From the NCBI RefSeq assembly GCF_003351145.1, contig NZ_QQSV01000009.1, positions 40,363 to 104,362 of the forward strand: DNA of 64,000 nucleotides. The letters run 5' to 3'. This document shows positions 1 to 9,273 of the stretch, one piece after another. The notes below the pieces were generated by a model. That model did not search any database and was not told the DNA's origin. It was given only the letters and a program-made list of their open reading frames with translations. Each line of letters starts with the position of its first letter. Position 1 is the stretch's first letter. Both the position numbers and the translations under genes were made by a program. The DNA comes from Meiothermus sp. QL-1 (GTDB lineage: Bacteria; Deinococcota; Deinococci; Deinococcales; Thermaceae).

Positions 1-3
1 GTT

Positions 4-2037
4 TTGGTGGCTACCTCCGGCCGTTTTCCCCTGCTGCGCCTGCTGGAGGGAGAGAAGGCCTTTGGGGAGCGGGTCTTGTTCAAAGGAGCGAACCTCTGGC
101 TTGTGGCCCGCGAACGGGCCGCCCTGGTAGGGCCCAACGGTGCAGGAAAGAGCACGCTGTTCCGGGTCCTGGCCGGCCAGGTGGGGCTGGATGGGGGGCG
201 GCTTTGGCGGGCTTCTGGGGTGCAGGTTTTCTACCTGCCCCAGGACTTCCGCCCCACGGGGGGGCTTGTGCACGAGCTGGCCTACGCGGTCACCCCGCTT
301 GCCCGCCTGGAGCGGGCGCTGGAGTCGGCCCCTTCCGAGCAGTGGGGCGAGCTGTGGGCGCAGCGCAGGGCCCTTGCTTTTTGGAAGGGGCGGGTGGAGC
401 GGGTTCTGCGGGCGCTGGGGCTGGAGGCTTTGCGCCATCGGTCCGCCGATGGGCTCTCGGGGGGGGAGGGGGTGCGGCTGGGGCTGGCTTTGGCCTTTCT
501 TTCCGGGGCCGAGGTGCTGCTCCTAGACGAGCCCACCACCCACCTGGACCTGCCCTTGCGCCTGGGGCTGGAAGAGCTGCTGCGGGCCTACCCCGGTGCG
601 GTGGGCTTTATCAGCCACGACCGGGCCCTTTTGCACGGGGTGGCCTCCACCGTTTACCACCTCGAGGCCGGGGTGCTTTTCCGGGTGGCGGGCGGCTACG
701 CGACCTACCTGCAGGAGCGCGAGCGCATCCGCCGCACCGTCGAAAAGGCCCGGGCCGAGGCGGAGAAGGAGCGCGAGCGGCTTTTGCGGGTGCTGCCCGA
801 TAGACGCCGGCCCGGGGTGGACCGGCGGGTGCGCGAGCGGCGGGCCCTGCGCCGGCGGGCTGCGCGGATCGAGGCCCCCGACCCCCTGCCCCCCGAGCGG
901 CGCTGGAGCCTGGAAATTGCTGCGGAAGGTGCCCCCCGGCTGGTCCTCGAGGCCCGCGACCTGGCCAAGGCCTACCCCGGCCGAGGACCGGTGCTGCGCC
1001 GGGCTACCCTGCGCCTTTTCCGCGGCGATCGGGTGGCGCTGGTGGGGCCCAACGGGGCGGGCAAAACCACCCTGCTGCGTCTTTTGCTGGGCCTGGAGCC
1101 GCCCGAGGCAGGGGAGCGGACCCTGGGGCTGGGGGTGCGGGTGGCCTACCTCGACCAGCATCACCACGGCCTGGTGCCAGAAGAGCCGCTTTTCGCCCAG
1201 TTCGCGGCCCGCTTTGGGGAGGCTCGGGCCGCCGCCCTTCTGGGCCGGCTGGGCTTTCGTCCGCCCCACTGGCACAGCCCGCCGGCCCGCCTCTCCGGGG
1301 GCGAGCGGGCCCGGGCGGGCCTGGCCCTGCTCTCGGCCCTGCGGGCCGGCCTGCTGGTGCTGGACGAGCCCACCAACCACCTGGAGCTCGAGCTCCTGGA
1401 GGCCCTCGAGCGAGCCCTGGTCGATTATCCCGGCACCCTTCTTTTCGTCTCCCACGACCGCACCCTGGTGCAGAGGGTGGCCACCCGGTTCTGGGGGCTG
1501 GAAGAGGGGGTGCTGGTGGAGTACCCCAGCTACGCCGAGGCCGAGGCTGCGATGCTGGGCCGGCCGGCCTTGCGAATCGACCCCTGCGGCGAGCCTACGC
1601 TCGAGCCCCCTCCACCCGAGCGCGACCTGGAGGAGGAGCGCCTGGCCTTGCTGGAGCGTTTGGATGGCCCCTTGTCTGCGCGCAGCCTCGCCCGCCTGCG
1701 GGCCGACCTTCTGGCCCTGGAGGAGGCCCTTTTCCTCCACTACGCCCAGGTCTACTACCGCCCCCATCCCTACCGCTACCGGGTGGTCCAGGAGGGGCTG
1801 GAGGTCTTTGCCGAGGAGGAGCTGGGCCTTTGGCAGTTCTGGAGCCGGGAGGGGGTGGTCTTTGCCGAGGCCCGGGGCCCTGCCCTCTACCTGGAAGGGC
1901 AGCCCAGCCCGCGCATGCTGCGGGCCATCTGGCGGATGGCCCTCGAGCTCATCGGGCTGGGGGAGGTGGTGGGGGCTGGGCACCCAGGCTGCGCAGAACC
2001 AGCCGGCCGTAGGCCTCCGCCAGCTCCGCAAGGCTGA
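4..2037 (+). CDS. ABC-F family ATPase with a long C-terminal extension
   Basis: Soluble protein of 677 aa with two ABC ATPase domains and no membrane segment, as in the ABC-F family, which acts on the ribosome. Domain 1 has Walker A GPNGAGKS (about residue 43), signature LSGGE and Walker B LLLDEPTTHLD. Domain 2 has GPNGAGKT (about residue 348), LSGGERARAG and VLDEPTNHLE. They are joined by a basic, Arg/Glu-rich linker (about 230-300). After domain 2 there are some 150 further residues (about 520-677) that I do not recognise. The start is uncertain: TTG at 4 or GTG at 7, and the true start could lie before the window. The last 89 nt overlap the convergent TetR gene. Whether it serves antibiotic protection or housekeeping cannot be told from the sequence. 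Confidence 0.85.
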   Translation: MVATSGRFPLLRLLEGEKAFGERVLFKGANLWLVARERAALVGPNGAGKSTLFRVLAGQVGLDGGRLWRASGVQVFYLPQDFRPTGGLVHELAYAVTPLARLERALESAPSEQWGELWAQRRALAFWKGRVERVLRALGLEALRHRSADGLSGGEGVRLGLALAFLSGAEVLLLDEPTTHLDLPLRLGLEELLRAYPGAVGFISHDRALLHGVASTVYHLEAGVLFRVAGGYATYLQERERIRRTVEKARAEAEKERERLLRVLPDRRRPGVDRRVRERRALRRRAARIEAPDPLPPERRWSLEIAAEGAPRLVLEARDLAKAYPGRGPVLRRATLRLFRGDRVALVGPNGAGKTTLLRLLLGLEPPEAGERTLGLGVRVAYLDQHHHGLVPEEPLFAQFAARFGEARAAALLGRLGFRPPHWHSPPARLSGGERARAGLALLSALRAGLLVLDEPTNHLELELLEALERALVDYPGTLLFVSHDRTLVQRVATRFWGLEEGVLVEYPSYAEAEAAMLGRPALRIDPCGEPTLEPPPPERDLEEERLALLERLDGPLSARSLARLRADLLALEEALFLHYAQVYYRPHPYRYRVVQEGLEVFAEEELGLWQFWSREGVVFAEARGPALYLEGQPSPRMLRAIWRMALELIGLGEVVGAGHPGCAEPAGRRPPPAPQG

Positions 2038-2563
2038 GCCTCCCCCCCGGACGGTACCAGTGGTAGGTCCAGTTCAGCGCCGAGAGGACGAACAAGGTGG
2101 CCAGCCGGGCATCCTCCACCTGGAACTCTCCCTCCCTCACCCCCGCCTCGATGGCGCGGTAGAAATGCTCCTCGTACTCGTCGCGCCGGGCCTTGATTTG
2201 CGCCTGCATGGCGGGGCTCAGGAACTTCCACTCGTGGAAAAAGACCGTGGCGTGGTCGAGCTCCCGCGCGATGACCTGCAGGTGGGACCGCACCAGCCGT
2301 AGAAGCCGCTCTTTGGGGGCGAGGCCTTCGGGGACCGCCCGCGCCCCTTCCAGGAACTCGTCCGCCGCGCGGTTGACCAGCTCGAAGAGCACCTCCTCTT
2401 TGGAGGTGATGTGGGCGTAAAGGCTCCCTCCCTGCAGGTTGACCGCTCTGGCCAGGTCGCGCATGGAGGTGGCGTGGAAGCCCCGGCGACTAAAAAGCCG
2501 CCCGGCGGCCCGCAGAATCTCGTCCCGGCGGCTGGTCTTTTCCCCTGGTGAGCGGCTTGCCAC
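1949..2563 (-). CDS. TetR family transcriptional regulator
   Basis: A 204-aa repressor-type protein. The N-terminal TetR HTH (about residues 12-60) shows the usual pattern: helix ILRAAGRLF, then GFHATSMRDLA, then GGSLYAHITSKEEVL. The rest is a helical ligand domain with a HEWKFL segment like those seen in regulators of acyl-CoA metabolism. It ends in a Pro-rich tail. It sits 45 nt downstream of acs on the same strand, so acs-tetR may be one transcript. Control of the adjacent acyl-CoA synthetases by an acyl-CoA ligand is a reasonable inference, not shown. Its 3' end overlaps the ABC-F gene by 89 nt, which is more than usual for convergent genes. Confidence 0.9.
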   Translation of the reverse strand: MASRSPGEKTSRRDEILRAAGRLFSRRGFHATSMRDLARAVNLQGGSLYAHITSKEEVLFELVNRAADEFLEGARAVPEGLAPKERLLRLVRSHLQVIARELDHATVFFHEWKFLSPAMQAQIKARRDEYEEHFYRAIEAGVREGEFQVEDARLATLFVLSALNWTYHWYRPGGRLSLAELAEAYGRLVLRSLGAQPPPPPPAR

Positions 2564-2608
2564 CCTGCGAAGAGTATAGGGGCTCCCCGCCAGGGGGTCA
2601 ACGCGGGG

Positions 2609-4555
2609 CTACTGCGCTGAGGTGGCCCGGAGCCGCTCCACCACGGCCCGGTCTTCCAGGGTGCTGGTATCGCCCTTGATCTCCTCGCCCGAGGCCACCT
2701 GCCGCAGCAGGCGGCGCATGATCTTGCCCGAGCGGGTCTTGGGCAGGGCGTCGGTGATGCGAATCTCATCGGGCCGGGCGATGGCCCCGATCATCTTGAC
2801 CACGTGGGCCCGGAGCTCCTGGGCCAGCTCAGGGCTGGGGGTCTGGCCGCTTTTGAGGGTGACGAAGGCCACTATGCCCTCGCCCTTGATGGGGTCGGGC
2901 CGCCCCACCACCGCAGCCTCGGCCACCGCCGGGTGGGCCACCAGGGCGCTTTCGATCTCCATGGTGCCCAGGCGGTGGCCGGAGACGTTGAGCACGTCGT
3001 CTACCCGCCCCAGGATCATGTAGTAGCCCTCGGGGTCGCGCTTGGCCCCGTCGCCGGTGAAGTAGCGGCCGGGGTACTGGGCGAAGTACTGCCGCTCGAA
3101 GCGCTCGGGGTCGCCCCAGACCGTGCGCAGCATGGAGGGCCAGGGCCGCTTGAGGATGAGGTGGCCGCCCTCGTCGGGGTTGGTGACCGGCTGGCCGGAG
3201 GTGTCCACGACCTCGGGCTCTACCCCGAAGAAGGGCTTACCCGCGTGGCCGGGCTTCATGGGATGCACCCCGGGCAGGGTGGTGATCATGATGCCCCCGG
3301 TCTCGGTCTGCCACCAGGTGTCCACAATCGGGCAGCGCTCCTGGCCGATTACCCGGTAGTACCAGAGCCAGGCCTCGGGGTTGATGGGCTCGCCCACCGA
3401 GCCCAACAGGCGCAGGCTGCTGAGGTCGTACCTGCGCGGCCACTGCTCGCCCCACTTCATGAAGGCCCGGATGGCGGTGGGGGCGGTGTAGAGGATGTTC
3501 ACCCGGTACTTCTCGATGATGCTCCAGATGCGCCCCTCGTCGGGGAAGTTGGGGGCTCCCTCGTACATGAGGGTGGTGGCCCCGTTTTGCAGGAGGCCAT
3601 AGACCACGTAGCTGTGCCCGGTGATCCAGCCCACGTCGGCGGTGCAGAAGTAGGTGTCGCTTTCCTTGAGGTCGAAGATGTAGCGCGCGGTGAGGTAGGT
3701 GTAGACCGAGTAGCCCCCGGTGGTGTGCAGCACCCCCTTGGGCTTGCCTGTGGAGCCCGAGGTGTAGAGGATGAAGAGCGGGTCCTCGGCGTCCATGGGC
3801 TCGGCCGGGCAGACTGGGGAGGCGTTGGCCATGAGCTCGTGGTACCAGTGGTCGCGGCCCGGTTCCATGTGGACCTCCTGCCCGGTGCGCCTTACCACCA
3901 CCACGTGCTTTATGCTCTTGGCGTCGGCCAGGGCCTCGTCGCTGTTGGCCTTGAGGGGGACCACGCTGCCGCGGCGCCAGCCCCCATCGGCGGTGATAAG
4001 CACCTTGGCCTCGGCGTCGTTGATGCGGTCGGCCAGGGCCGAGGCCGAGAAGCCCCCGAAGACCACCGAGTGCACCGCCCCGATTCGCACGCAGGCCAGC
4101 ATGGCGATGGCAGCTTCAGGAATCATAGGCAGGTAGATGGTGACCCGGTCGCCCTTCTCCACCCCCAAGGACTTGAGCACGTTGGCGAACTTGCAGACCT
4201 CGCGGTGGAGCTGCTGGTAGGTGAGGATGCGCGAGTCGCCCGGCTCCCCCTCAAAGATGATGGCGGCCTTGTTGCCCCGGGTTTCCAGGTGCCGGTCGAG
4301 GCAGTTGTAGGCGAGGTTGAGCTTGCCCCCAATGAACCACTGAGCCTTGGGGGGGTCCCAGGCCAGCACTTTTTCCCAGGGTTGGAACCAGTGTAGCTCG
4401 GAAGCCACCCGGCTCCAGAAGCGCTCGGGGGCCTCTAAGCTTTCCTTGTAAAGCGCCTCGTACTCTTCAAGCCGGTTGATCTGCGCCGCTTTCCGGAAGG
4501 CCTCGGAAGGCTGGAAGACCCTTTCCTCTTTTAGGACGGCTTCGATTTTTTCCAT
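2609..4555 (-). CDS. acs: acetyl-CoA synthetase (AMP-forming)
   Basis: Activates acetate to acetyl-CoA through acetyl-AMP. The 648 aa match the usual length of about 650. Visible motifs are the P-loop [10 protein letters not shown], the acetate-pocket stretches APTAIR and [10 protein letters not shown], the signature WWQTETGG, the SGHRLGT hinge region, and the C-terminal [11 protein letters not shown], whose lysine is the catalytic and acetylation-controlled residue of this family. ATG at 4555 was chosen over GTG at 4564 because family members start close to this point. A -35/-10 pair lies 57-85 nt upstream. It is divergent from the IclR-synthetase fusion and followed by tetR. Confidence 0.97.
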   Translation of the reverse strand: MEKIEAVLKEERVFQPSEAFRKAAQINRLEEYEALYKESLEAPERFWSRVASELHWFQPWEKVLAWDPPKAQWFIGGKLNLAYNCLDRHLETRGNKAAIIFEGEPGDSRILTYQQLHREVCKFANVLKSLGVEKGDRVTIYLPMIPEAAIAMLACVRIGAVHSVVFGGFSASALADRINDAEAKVLITADGGWRRGSVVPLKANSDEALADAKSIKHVVVVRRTGQEVHMEPGRDHWYHELMANASPVCPAEPMDAEDPLFILYTSGSTGKPKGVLHTTGGYSVYTYLTARYIFDLKESDTYFCTADVGWITGHSYVVYGLLQNGATTLMYEGAPNFPDEGRIWSIIEKYRVNILYTAPTAIRAFMKWGEQWPRRYDLSSLRLLGSVGEPINPEAWLWYYRVIGQERCPIVDTWWQTETGGIMITTLPGVHPMKPGHAGKPFFGVEPEVVDTSGQPVTNPDEGGHLILKRPWPSMLRTVWGDPERFERQYFAQYPGRYFTGDGAKRDPEGYYMILGRVDDVLNVSGHRLGTMEIESALVAHPAVAEAAVVGRPDPIKGEGIVAFVTLKSGQTPSPELAQELRAHVVKMIGAIARPDEIRITDALPKTRSGKIMRRLLRQVASGEEIKGDTSTLEDRAVVERLRATSAQ

Positions 4556-4611
4556 ACACCACACCCCAAAACCGAGAAGGAGGCAGCAGGCTGCCAGGGC
4601 TTTTTGAGGTG

Positions 4612-4640
4612 AGCATAGGTAATCGCGCTGGCCCCGTCAA
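4612..4640 (-). promoter_or_regulatory. sigma-70-type promoter for acs
   Basis: On the minus strand, TTGACG (4640-4635) and TATGCT (4617-4612) are separated by exactly 17 nt. It points at acs and is back to back with the promoter of the divergent fusion gene. Confidence 0.65.
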
Positions 4641-4649
4641 GAAATCAGG

Positions 4650-4676
4650 GGCTTTGGCAAATGTAAGAAAAAAGCC
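4650..4676. promoter_or_regulatory. inverted repeat between the divergent promoters
   Basis: GGCTTT (4650-4655) and AAAGCC (4671-4676) are perfect 6-bp arms around 15 nt. The repeat lies between the two -35 boxes of the divergent acs and fusion promoters, a natural place for an operator of the IclR or TetR proteins encoded beside it. The arms are short, so this is tentative. Confidence 0.3.
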
Positions 4677-4681
4677 ATTAC

Positions 4682-4710
4682 TTGACACCTCCGGCAGCAA
4701 AGACCATGAT
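4682..4710 (+). promoter_or_regulatory. sigma-70-type promoter for the IclR-synthetase operon
   Basis: TTGACA (4682-4687), a 17-nt spacer and CATGAT (4705-4710). Transcription would begin near 4717. That excludes the TTG at 4682 and the ATGs at 4706/4709 as translation starts and favours ATG 4742. Confidence 0.6.
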
Positions 4711-4741
4711 GGGCCAAAAACAACGACTTCAGCAGCACTTT

Positions 4742-7381
4742 ATGTCCAAGACCCGCAAGCTCACCACCGTACAAGCGGCCCTTCGGGTGCTGGCCTACCT
4801 GGCCGAGCACCCCGAGGGGGTAGAAGCGGCGCGGCTGGCAGCTTTTTTGGGCAAGAGCCTTTCCACCGCCTACGCCCTTCTGGCCAGCCTGGTGGCTGAG
4901 GGGTTTGCTGAACGCGAGGGAAGCCTCTACCGGCTGTCCCGGACAGCCCTGGCCCGAACCCCACCCCCTTTGGTGGAGCCCGAGCGGCTTTCAGATGCGC
5001 TGGAGGAGCTCTATTTGTGCACGCGTGAGCGCACCTACCTAGCCCTTCTGGACCGCGAGGGGCGGCTGCGCCTGGCTACCCGGGGCCGCCAGGGTCTGCC
5101 CAAGCTGGGGGTGGAGGAGGTGGTGGGGGAGGGGTTTCACGCGCTTGCCCTGGGCAAGGCGGTGCTGGCCTTTTTGCCCCCCGAGGCCCAGGCCCCCCAC
5201 CTGCAGAACCTCCGCGCCTACACCCACCTCACCCTCACCGACCCCCTGACCCTGGAGGAGGAGCTCGCCAGGGTGCGGCGGATGGGCTTTGCGGTGGACC
5301 TCGAGGAGCACGCTCTGGGCCTTTCGAGCCTGGCCGCCCCCATCTTCGACCCCCAGGGGCAGGTGGTGGGGGCTTTGGGGGTGGTGGTGCCCTCCCGGCG
5401 TTTTCCCTACGCTTTTACCCGGCTGGCCCGGGCGGTGCAGGAGGTGGCCCGGGCGGCCTCGAGCCACCCTCTCCCCGAGCCCATCCGGGAGGAGCCGGAG
5501 GTAGCCCCCCCAGAGCCGGCTCCGGCCCTCCCCCTTCTCGCCGCCAAGGAGGAGACCGTGCCACCTCCAGAGAAGCTCAGGCGCCAGGCCAATTTGCAGG
5601 ACTACCGGGCCGAGTACGGGCGGAGCCTGGAGGACCCCGAGGGCTTCTGGGCCTCGTGGGCCGGCCGGTTTTTCTGGTTCACCCCTTGGAAGGAGGTTTG
5701 CCGGCTCGAGTTTCCCCACCACCGCTGGTTTGTGGGCGGCGAGACCAACCTGGCCTACAACGCCCTGGACCGCCACGCCCAGGGGCCCAGGCGCAACCAC
5801 CTGGCTCTCATCGCCCTTGCGGGCGACGGCGCCGTGCACAAGCTCACCTACCGCGAGCTGCGCGACCTGAGCGCCCGGCTGGCAGGGGGGCTGCGGGCTT
5901 TGGGAATCGGGAAAGGCGACCGGGTGGCGGTCTATCTGCCGAGCGGGCTGGAGATGGCCCTGACCTTTTTAGCCTGCGCCCGCATCGGGGCGGTGCACGT
6001 GGCCGTTCCCGCCGGCCTGGGGGCCCAGGCCCTGCGCGAGCGCCTTCTGGATACCGGGGCCCGGCTTCTGGTGGCTGCCGACCGTATGTACCATGGGGGG
6101 CGCGTTCTACCCTTCGCAGCCCTGGTGGAGGAGGCGGTGGAGGGGCTGGACCTCGAGGTGCTCTGGTTTAGCCGGGGCAGCGAGCGGCGCCCTTTGGAGT
6201 TCTGGGAGCTTCTGGAGGCCCACCGCCCCACCACCCCGGCCCTCCCCGTGGACAGCGAGCACCCCCTGTTCATCCTCTACACCTCGGGCTCCACGGGCAA
6301 GCCCAAGGGGGTGGTGCACGTGCACGGGGGGTACATGGTGGGCATCACCTACCATCTGCGCACCCTCTTCGACCTCAAGGAGGGCGATGTAATGTGGGCC
6401 ACCGCCGACCTCTCCTGGATTGTGGGCCACAGCTACGGCCTCTACGCCCCCCTGCTGGAGGGCCTGACCACGGTGATCCGGGCCGAGCGGCTTGACTACC
6501 CCGATCCGGGGAGCTTCTACGAGACCATAGAGGCCTGCGGGGTGAACGTCCTCCTCACCAGCCCCACCTGGTTGCGCGCCTTTCGCCGCCACGGGGAGGA
6601 GTGGGCCCGGGAGGCCGATTTGAGCGAGCTCCGGCTCGTGGGCAGCGTGGGAGAATACCTGGCCCCCGAGGTCTGGCACTGGGCCCGCGCCCACCTGGCC
6701 CATGTGGTGGACAACTGGTGGCAGACCGAGACCGGGGCCCCCTGCCTGGCCACCCCTCCTTGCATGCCGGCCAAGCCGGGCAAGGCCGGCCTGCCCCTGC
6801 CCGGGGTGAGGATGCGGGTGGTGGACGCCCAGGGCCGGGAGCTGCCCCCTGGGCAGAAGGGGCACCTGGTGATCTGCCAGCCCTTCCCCCACATGATGCG
6901 CACCTTCTGGAACAACGACGAGCGGTATGTGGAGGCCTGGAGCCGAATCCCCGGCTGCTACGCCACCGGCGATATGGCGGTGCAGGACGCCGAGGGCTAC
7001 ATTGCTCTTCTGGGCCGCTCCGATGATGTGATCAAGGCCGGCGAGCTGCGCATCGGCACCGCCGAGATCGAAGGGGCCATGCTCTCCCACCCCGCGGTGG
7101 CCGAGGCCGCGGCGGTTGGGGTGCCCGACCCAGAGCGGGGTGAGGTCATCAAGGTGTACGTGGTGCTCAAGACCCGGGAGGCCAGCCTCGAGGTGCGCGC
7201 CATTCTGGCCGACAAGCTCCAGGCCCACCTGCGGCGCCAGCTAGGCAACCTGGGCCTGCCCACCGTGGTGGAGATCATCGAGCGGCTGCCGCGCACCAAG
7301 AGCGGCAAGATCATGCGCCGTCTGCTAAAGGCCCAGGAGCTGGGCCTTGACCCAGGCGACCTCTCCACCCTGGAGTCCTGA
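4742..7381 (+). CDS. fusion of IclR-type regulator and acetyl-CoA-synthetase-like enzyme
   Basis: One open frame of 879 aa joins two normally separate proteins. Residues about 5-65 form an IclR winged HTH (AARLAAFLGKSLSTAYALLA). Residues about 80-245 form the IclR effector domain (DLEEHALGLSSLAAPIFDP, then GQVVGALGVVVP). After a Pro/Glu-rich linker (about 246-283), residues 284-879 are a full AMP-forming synthetase with [10 protein letters not shown] (about 513), WWQTETG (about 657) and PRTKSGKIMRR near the C terminus. Two usually conserved stretches differ: GEP is GEY, and the SGHR region reads AGELR. ATG 4742 was chosen because an upstream promoter would start the mRNA near 4717; there is no strong Shine-Dalgarno. 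It is followed after 9 nt by a third synthetase. A regulator that senses or makes its own acyl-CoA or acyl-AMP is inference only. Confidence 0.9.
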   Translation: MSKTRKLTTVQAALRVLAYLAEHPEGVEAARLAAFLGKSLSTAYALLASLVAEGFAEREGSLYRLSRTALARTPPPLVEPERLSDALEELYLCTRERTYLALLDREGRLRLATRGRQGLPKLGVEEVVGEGFHALALGKAVLAFLPPEAQAPHLQNLRAYTHLTLTDPLTLEEELARVRRMGFAVDLEEHALGLSSLAAPIFDPQGQVVGALGVVVPSRRFPYAFTRLARAVQEVARAASSHPLPEPIREEPEVAPPEPAPALPLLAAKEETVPPPEKLRRQANLQDYRAEYGRSLEDPEGFWASWAGRFFWFTPWKEVCRLEFPHHRWFVGGETNLAYNALDRHAQGPRRNHLALIALAGDGAVHKLTYRELRDLSARLAGGLRALGIGKGDRVAVYLPSGLEMALTFLACARIGAVHVAVPAGLGAQALRERLLDTGARLLVAADRMYHGGRVLPFAALVEEAVEGLDLEVLWFSRGSERRPLEFWELLEAHRPTTPALPVDSEHPLFILYTSGSTGKPKGVVHVHGGYMVGITYHLRTLFDLKEGDVMWATADLSWIVGHSYGLYAPLLEGLTTVIRAERLDYPDPGSFYETIEACGVNVLLTSPTWLRAFRRHGEEWAREADLSELRLVGSVGEYLAPEVWHWARAHLAHVVDNWWQTETGAPCLATPPCMPAKPGKAGLPLPGVRMRVVDAQGRELPPGQKGHLVICQPFPHMMRTFWNNDERYVEAWSRIPGCYATGDMAVQDAEGYIALLGRSDDVIKAGELRIGTAEIEGAMLSHPAVAEAAAVGVPDPERGEVIKVYVVLKTREASLEVRAILADKLQAHLRRQLGNLGLPTVVEIIERLPRTKSGKIMRRLLKAQELGLDPGDLSTLES

Positions 7382-7390
7382 AGGAGGCTT

Positions 7391-9271
7391 ATGCAAATAG
7401 AGCAGCTCCTCAAGCACTCAACCGGCTACCAGGCCCCCGAGGCCTTGCGGCAGCAGGCCAACCTCTCCGATTTCCACGCCGAGTACGCCCGCAGTCTGCA
7501 GGACCCGGAGGGGTTTTGGGGGGAGGAGGGGCGGCGGTTTTACTGGTTTGAACCCTTCGGGCAGGTGCTGGAGTGGAGATTCCCCGACCACCGCTGGTTC
7601 TTGGGGGGCAAGACCAACATCACCTACAACGCCCTGGACCGCCATGCCCAGGGGCCCAGGCGCAACCACCTGGCCCTCCTGTACCTGCGGGAGGACGGCC
7701 TCGAGCAAAAGCTCACCTACGGCGAGCTCCTGGAGCGGGTCTCCCGCTTCGCTACCGCCCTCAGGGCCCTGGGGGTGGGGCCGGGCGACCGGGTGGTGGT
7801 CTACATGCCCCTCACCCCGGAGGGAATCATCGCCATGCTGGCCTGCGCCCGGATCGGGGCCATCCACTCGGTGGTCTACGCGGGGCTGGGGGTCCAGGCC
7901 CTGCGCGAGCGCATCCTGGACGCGGGGGCCAAGCTGGTCATCGCCGGGGACGTGGGCTACCGGCGGGGGCGGGAGGTGGACCTGGCCTCCGTTGTGCTGG
8001 AGGCCACCCAGGGCCTGGAACTGCCCATCGTCTGGTTCAGCCGCAAGGAAGCCCCTCGGGGCCCCCTTTACAGCGACTTCAACACCCTGCTCTGGGCCCA
8101 CAGACCCGAGACGCCAGCCCTGCCTGTAGACAGCGAGCATCCCCTGTTCATCCTCTACACCTCGGGCTCCACGGGCAAGCCCAAGGGGGTGTTGCACGTG
8201 CACGGGGGGTACATGGTGGGCGTGGCCTACCACCTGCGCACCCTTTTCGATGTGAAGGAGAGCGATGTCTTCTGGGCTACCTCGGACATCGGCTGGATTG
8301 TGGGGCATAGCTACATCGTGTACGCTCCTCTGCTCCTGGGCATAACCAGCGTGCTGCGGGAAGGGGCCCCCGACCACCCCGATCCGGGTGCGCTCTGGCA
8401 GGCGGTGGAGCGCTACCGGGTCAACGTGATGTTCACCGCTCCCACCGCGGTGCGGATGTTCATGAAGTTCGGTCCCGAGTGGCCCGCCCGCGCAGACCTG
8501 TCCTCGCTGCGCCTCCTGGCCGTGGCGGGGGAGCCTTTGAACCCCGAGGCCTGGCGCTGGGCCCACGCCCATCTGATGGGGGAGGGCCGGCGGGGGTTCG
8601 TGGTGGACAACTGGTGGCAGACCGAGCTGGGGGGGCCCACCCTGGGCAGCCCCCTTGCCCTCGAGGCCCGACCCGGCTTCGCGGGGGTGCCGCTCCCCGG
8701 GGTGGAAGCGGCGGTGGTGGACGCCCAGGGCCAGGAGCTGCCCCCGGGCCAGGGCGGCCTGCTGGTGCTGAGGCGGCCCTTTCCCCACATGATGCGCACC
8801 ATCTGGGGCAACCACGACCGCTACACCCAGTACTGGACGGAGGTCCCCGGCCAGGTGTATGTGGCGGGCGATGTGGCCGTCAGGGACCGGGACGGCTACT
8901 TTGCCGTGCTGGGCCGGGCCGATGATGTGCTCAACGTGGCCGGGCACCGCATCGGCACCGCCGATGTGGAAAGCGCCCTGGTCTCGCACCCCGCGGTGGC
9001 CGAGGCCGCGGCCGTTGGCCTGCCCGATGCCCTAAAAGGCGAGCGCATCAAGGCCTTTGTGGTCCTCCGGACGGGCTTTGCTCAAAGCCCCTCCCTGGCG
9101 GAGGAGATTGTGCAGCACGTGCGCCGGGAGCTGGGGCCGATTGCCGCACCGGCGGAGCTGGCTTTCCTGGACAAGCTGCCCAAGACCCGCAGCGGCAAGA
9201 TTCTCCGCCGCCTTCTAAAGGCCAGGGAACTGGGGCGGGACCCAGGGGACCTGAGCACGCTGGAGGAGTAG
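7391..9271 (+). CDS. acetyl/propionyl-CoA synthetase paralogue (AMP-forming)
   Basis: A 626-aa adenylate-forming CoA ligase closely related to the synthetase half of the preceding gene; both share the stretch NALDRHAQGPRRNHLAL. Motifs are [42 protein letters not shown] and [11 protein letters not shown], so the catalytic lysine is present. The start is ATG 7391 with AAGGAGG just upstream. It begins 9 nt after the fusion gene and is probably co-transcribed with it. The substrate is probably a short-chain acid, but which one cannot be read from sequence. It converges on kynB with almost no spacer. Confidence 0.93.
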   Translation: MQIEQLLKHSTGYQAPEALRQQANLSDFHAEYARSLQDPEGFWGEEGRRFYWFEPFGQVLEWRFPDHRWFLGGKTNITYNALDRHAQGPRRNHLALLYLREDGLEQKLTYGELLERVSRFATALRALGVGPGDRVVVYMPLTPEGIIAMLACARIGAIHSVVYAGLGVQALRERILDAGAKLVIAGDVGYRRGREVDLASVVLEATQGLELPIVWFSRKEAPRGPLYSDFNTLLWAHRPETPALPVDSEHPLFILYTSGSTGKPKGVLHVHGGYMVGVAYHLRTLFDVKESDVFWATSDIGWIVGHSYIVYAPLLLGITSVLREGAPDHPDPGALWQAVERYRVNVMFTAPTAVRMFMKFGPEWPARADLSSLRLLAVAGEPLNPEAWRWAHAHLMGEGRRGFVVDNWWQTELGGPTLGSPLALEARPGFAGVPLPGVEAAVVDAQGQELPPGQGGLLVLRRPFPHMMRTIWGNHDRYTQYWTEVPGQVYVAGDVAVRDRDGYFAVLGRADDVLNVAGHRIGTADVESALVSHPAVAEAAAVGLPDALKGERIKAFVVLRTGFAQSPSLAEEIVQHVRRELGPIAAPAELAFLDKLPKTRSGKILRRLLKARELGRDPGDLSTLEE

Positions 9272-9273
9272 CC

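Noticed and set aside
523..2031. Long minus-strand open frame opposite the ABC-F gene (and similar ones at 2804-4396 plus, 5039-5839 minus, 7418-8989 minus)
   Set aside because: These are antisense frames kept open by high GC codon bias; the products are rich in Gly/Pro/Arg/His/Gln with no family motifs, while the opposite strand carries clear enzymes.
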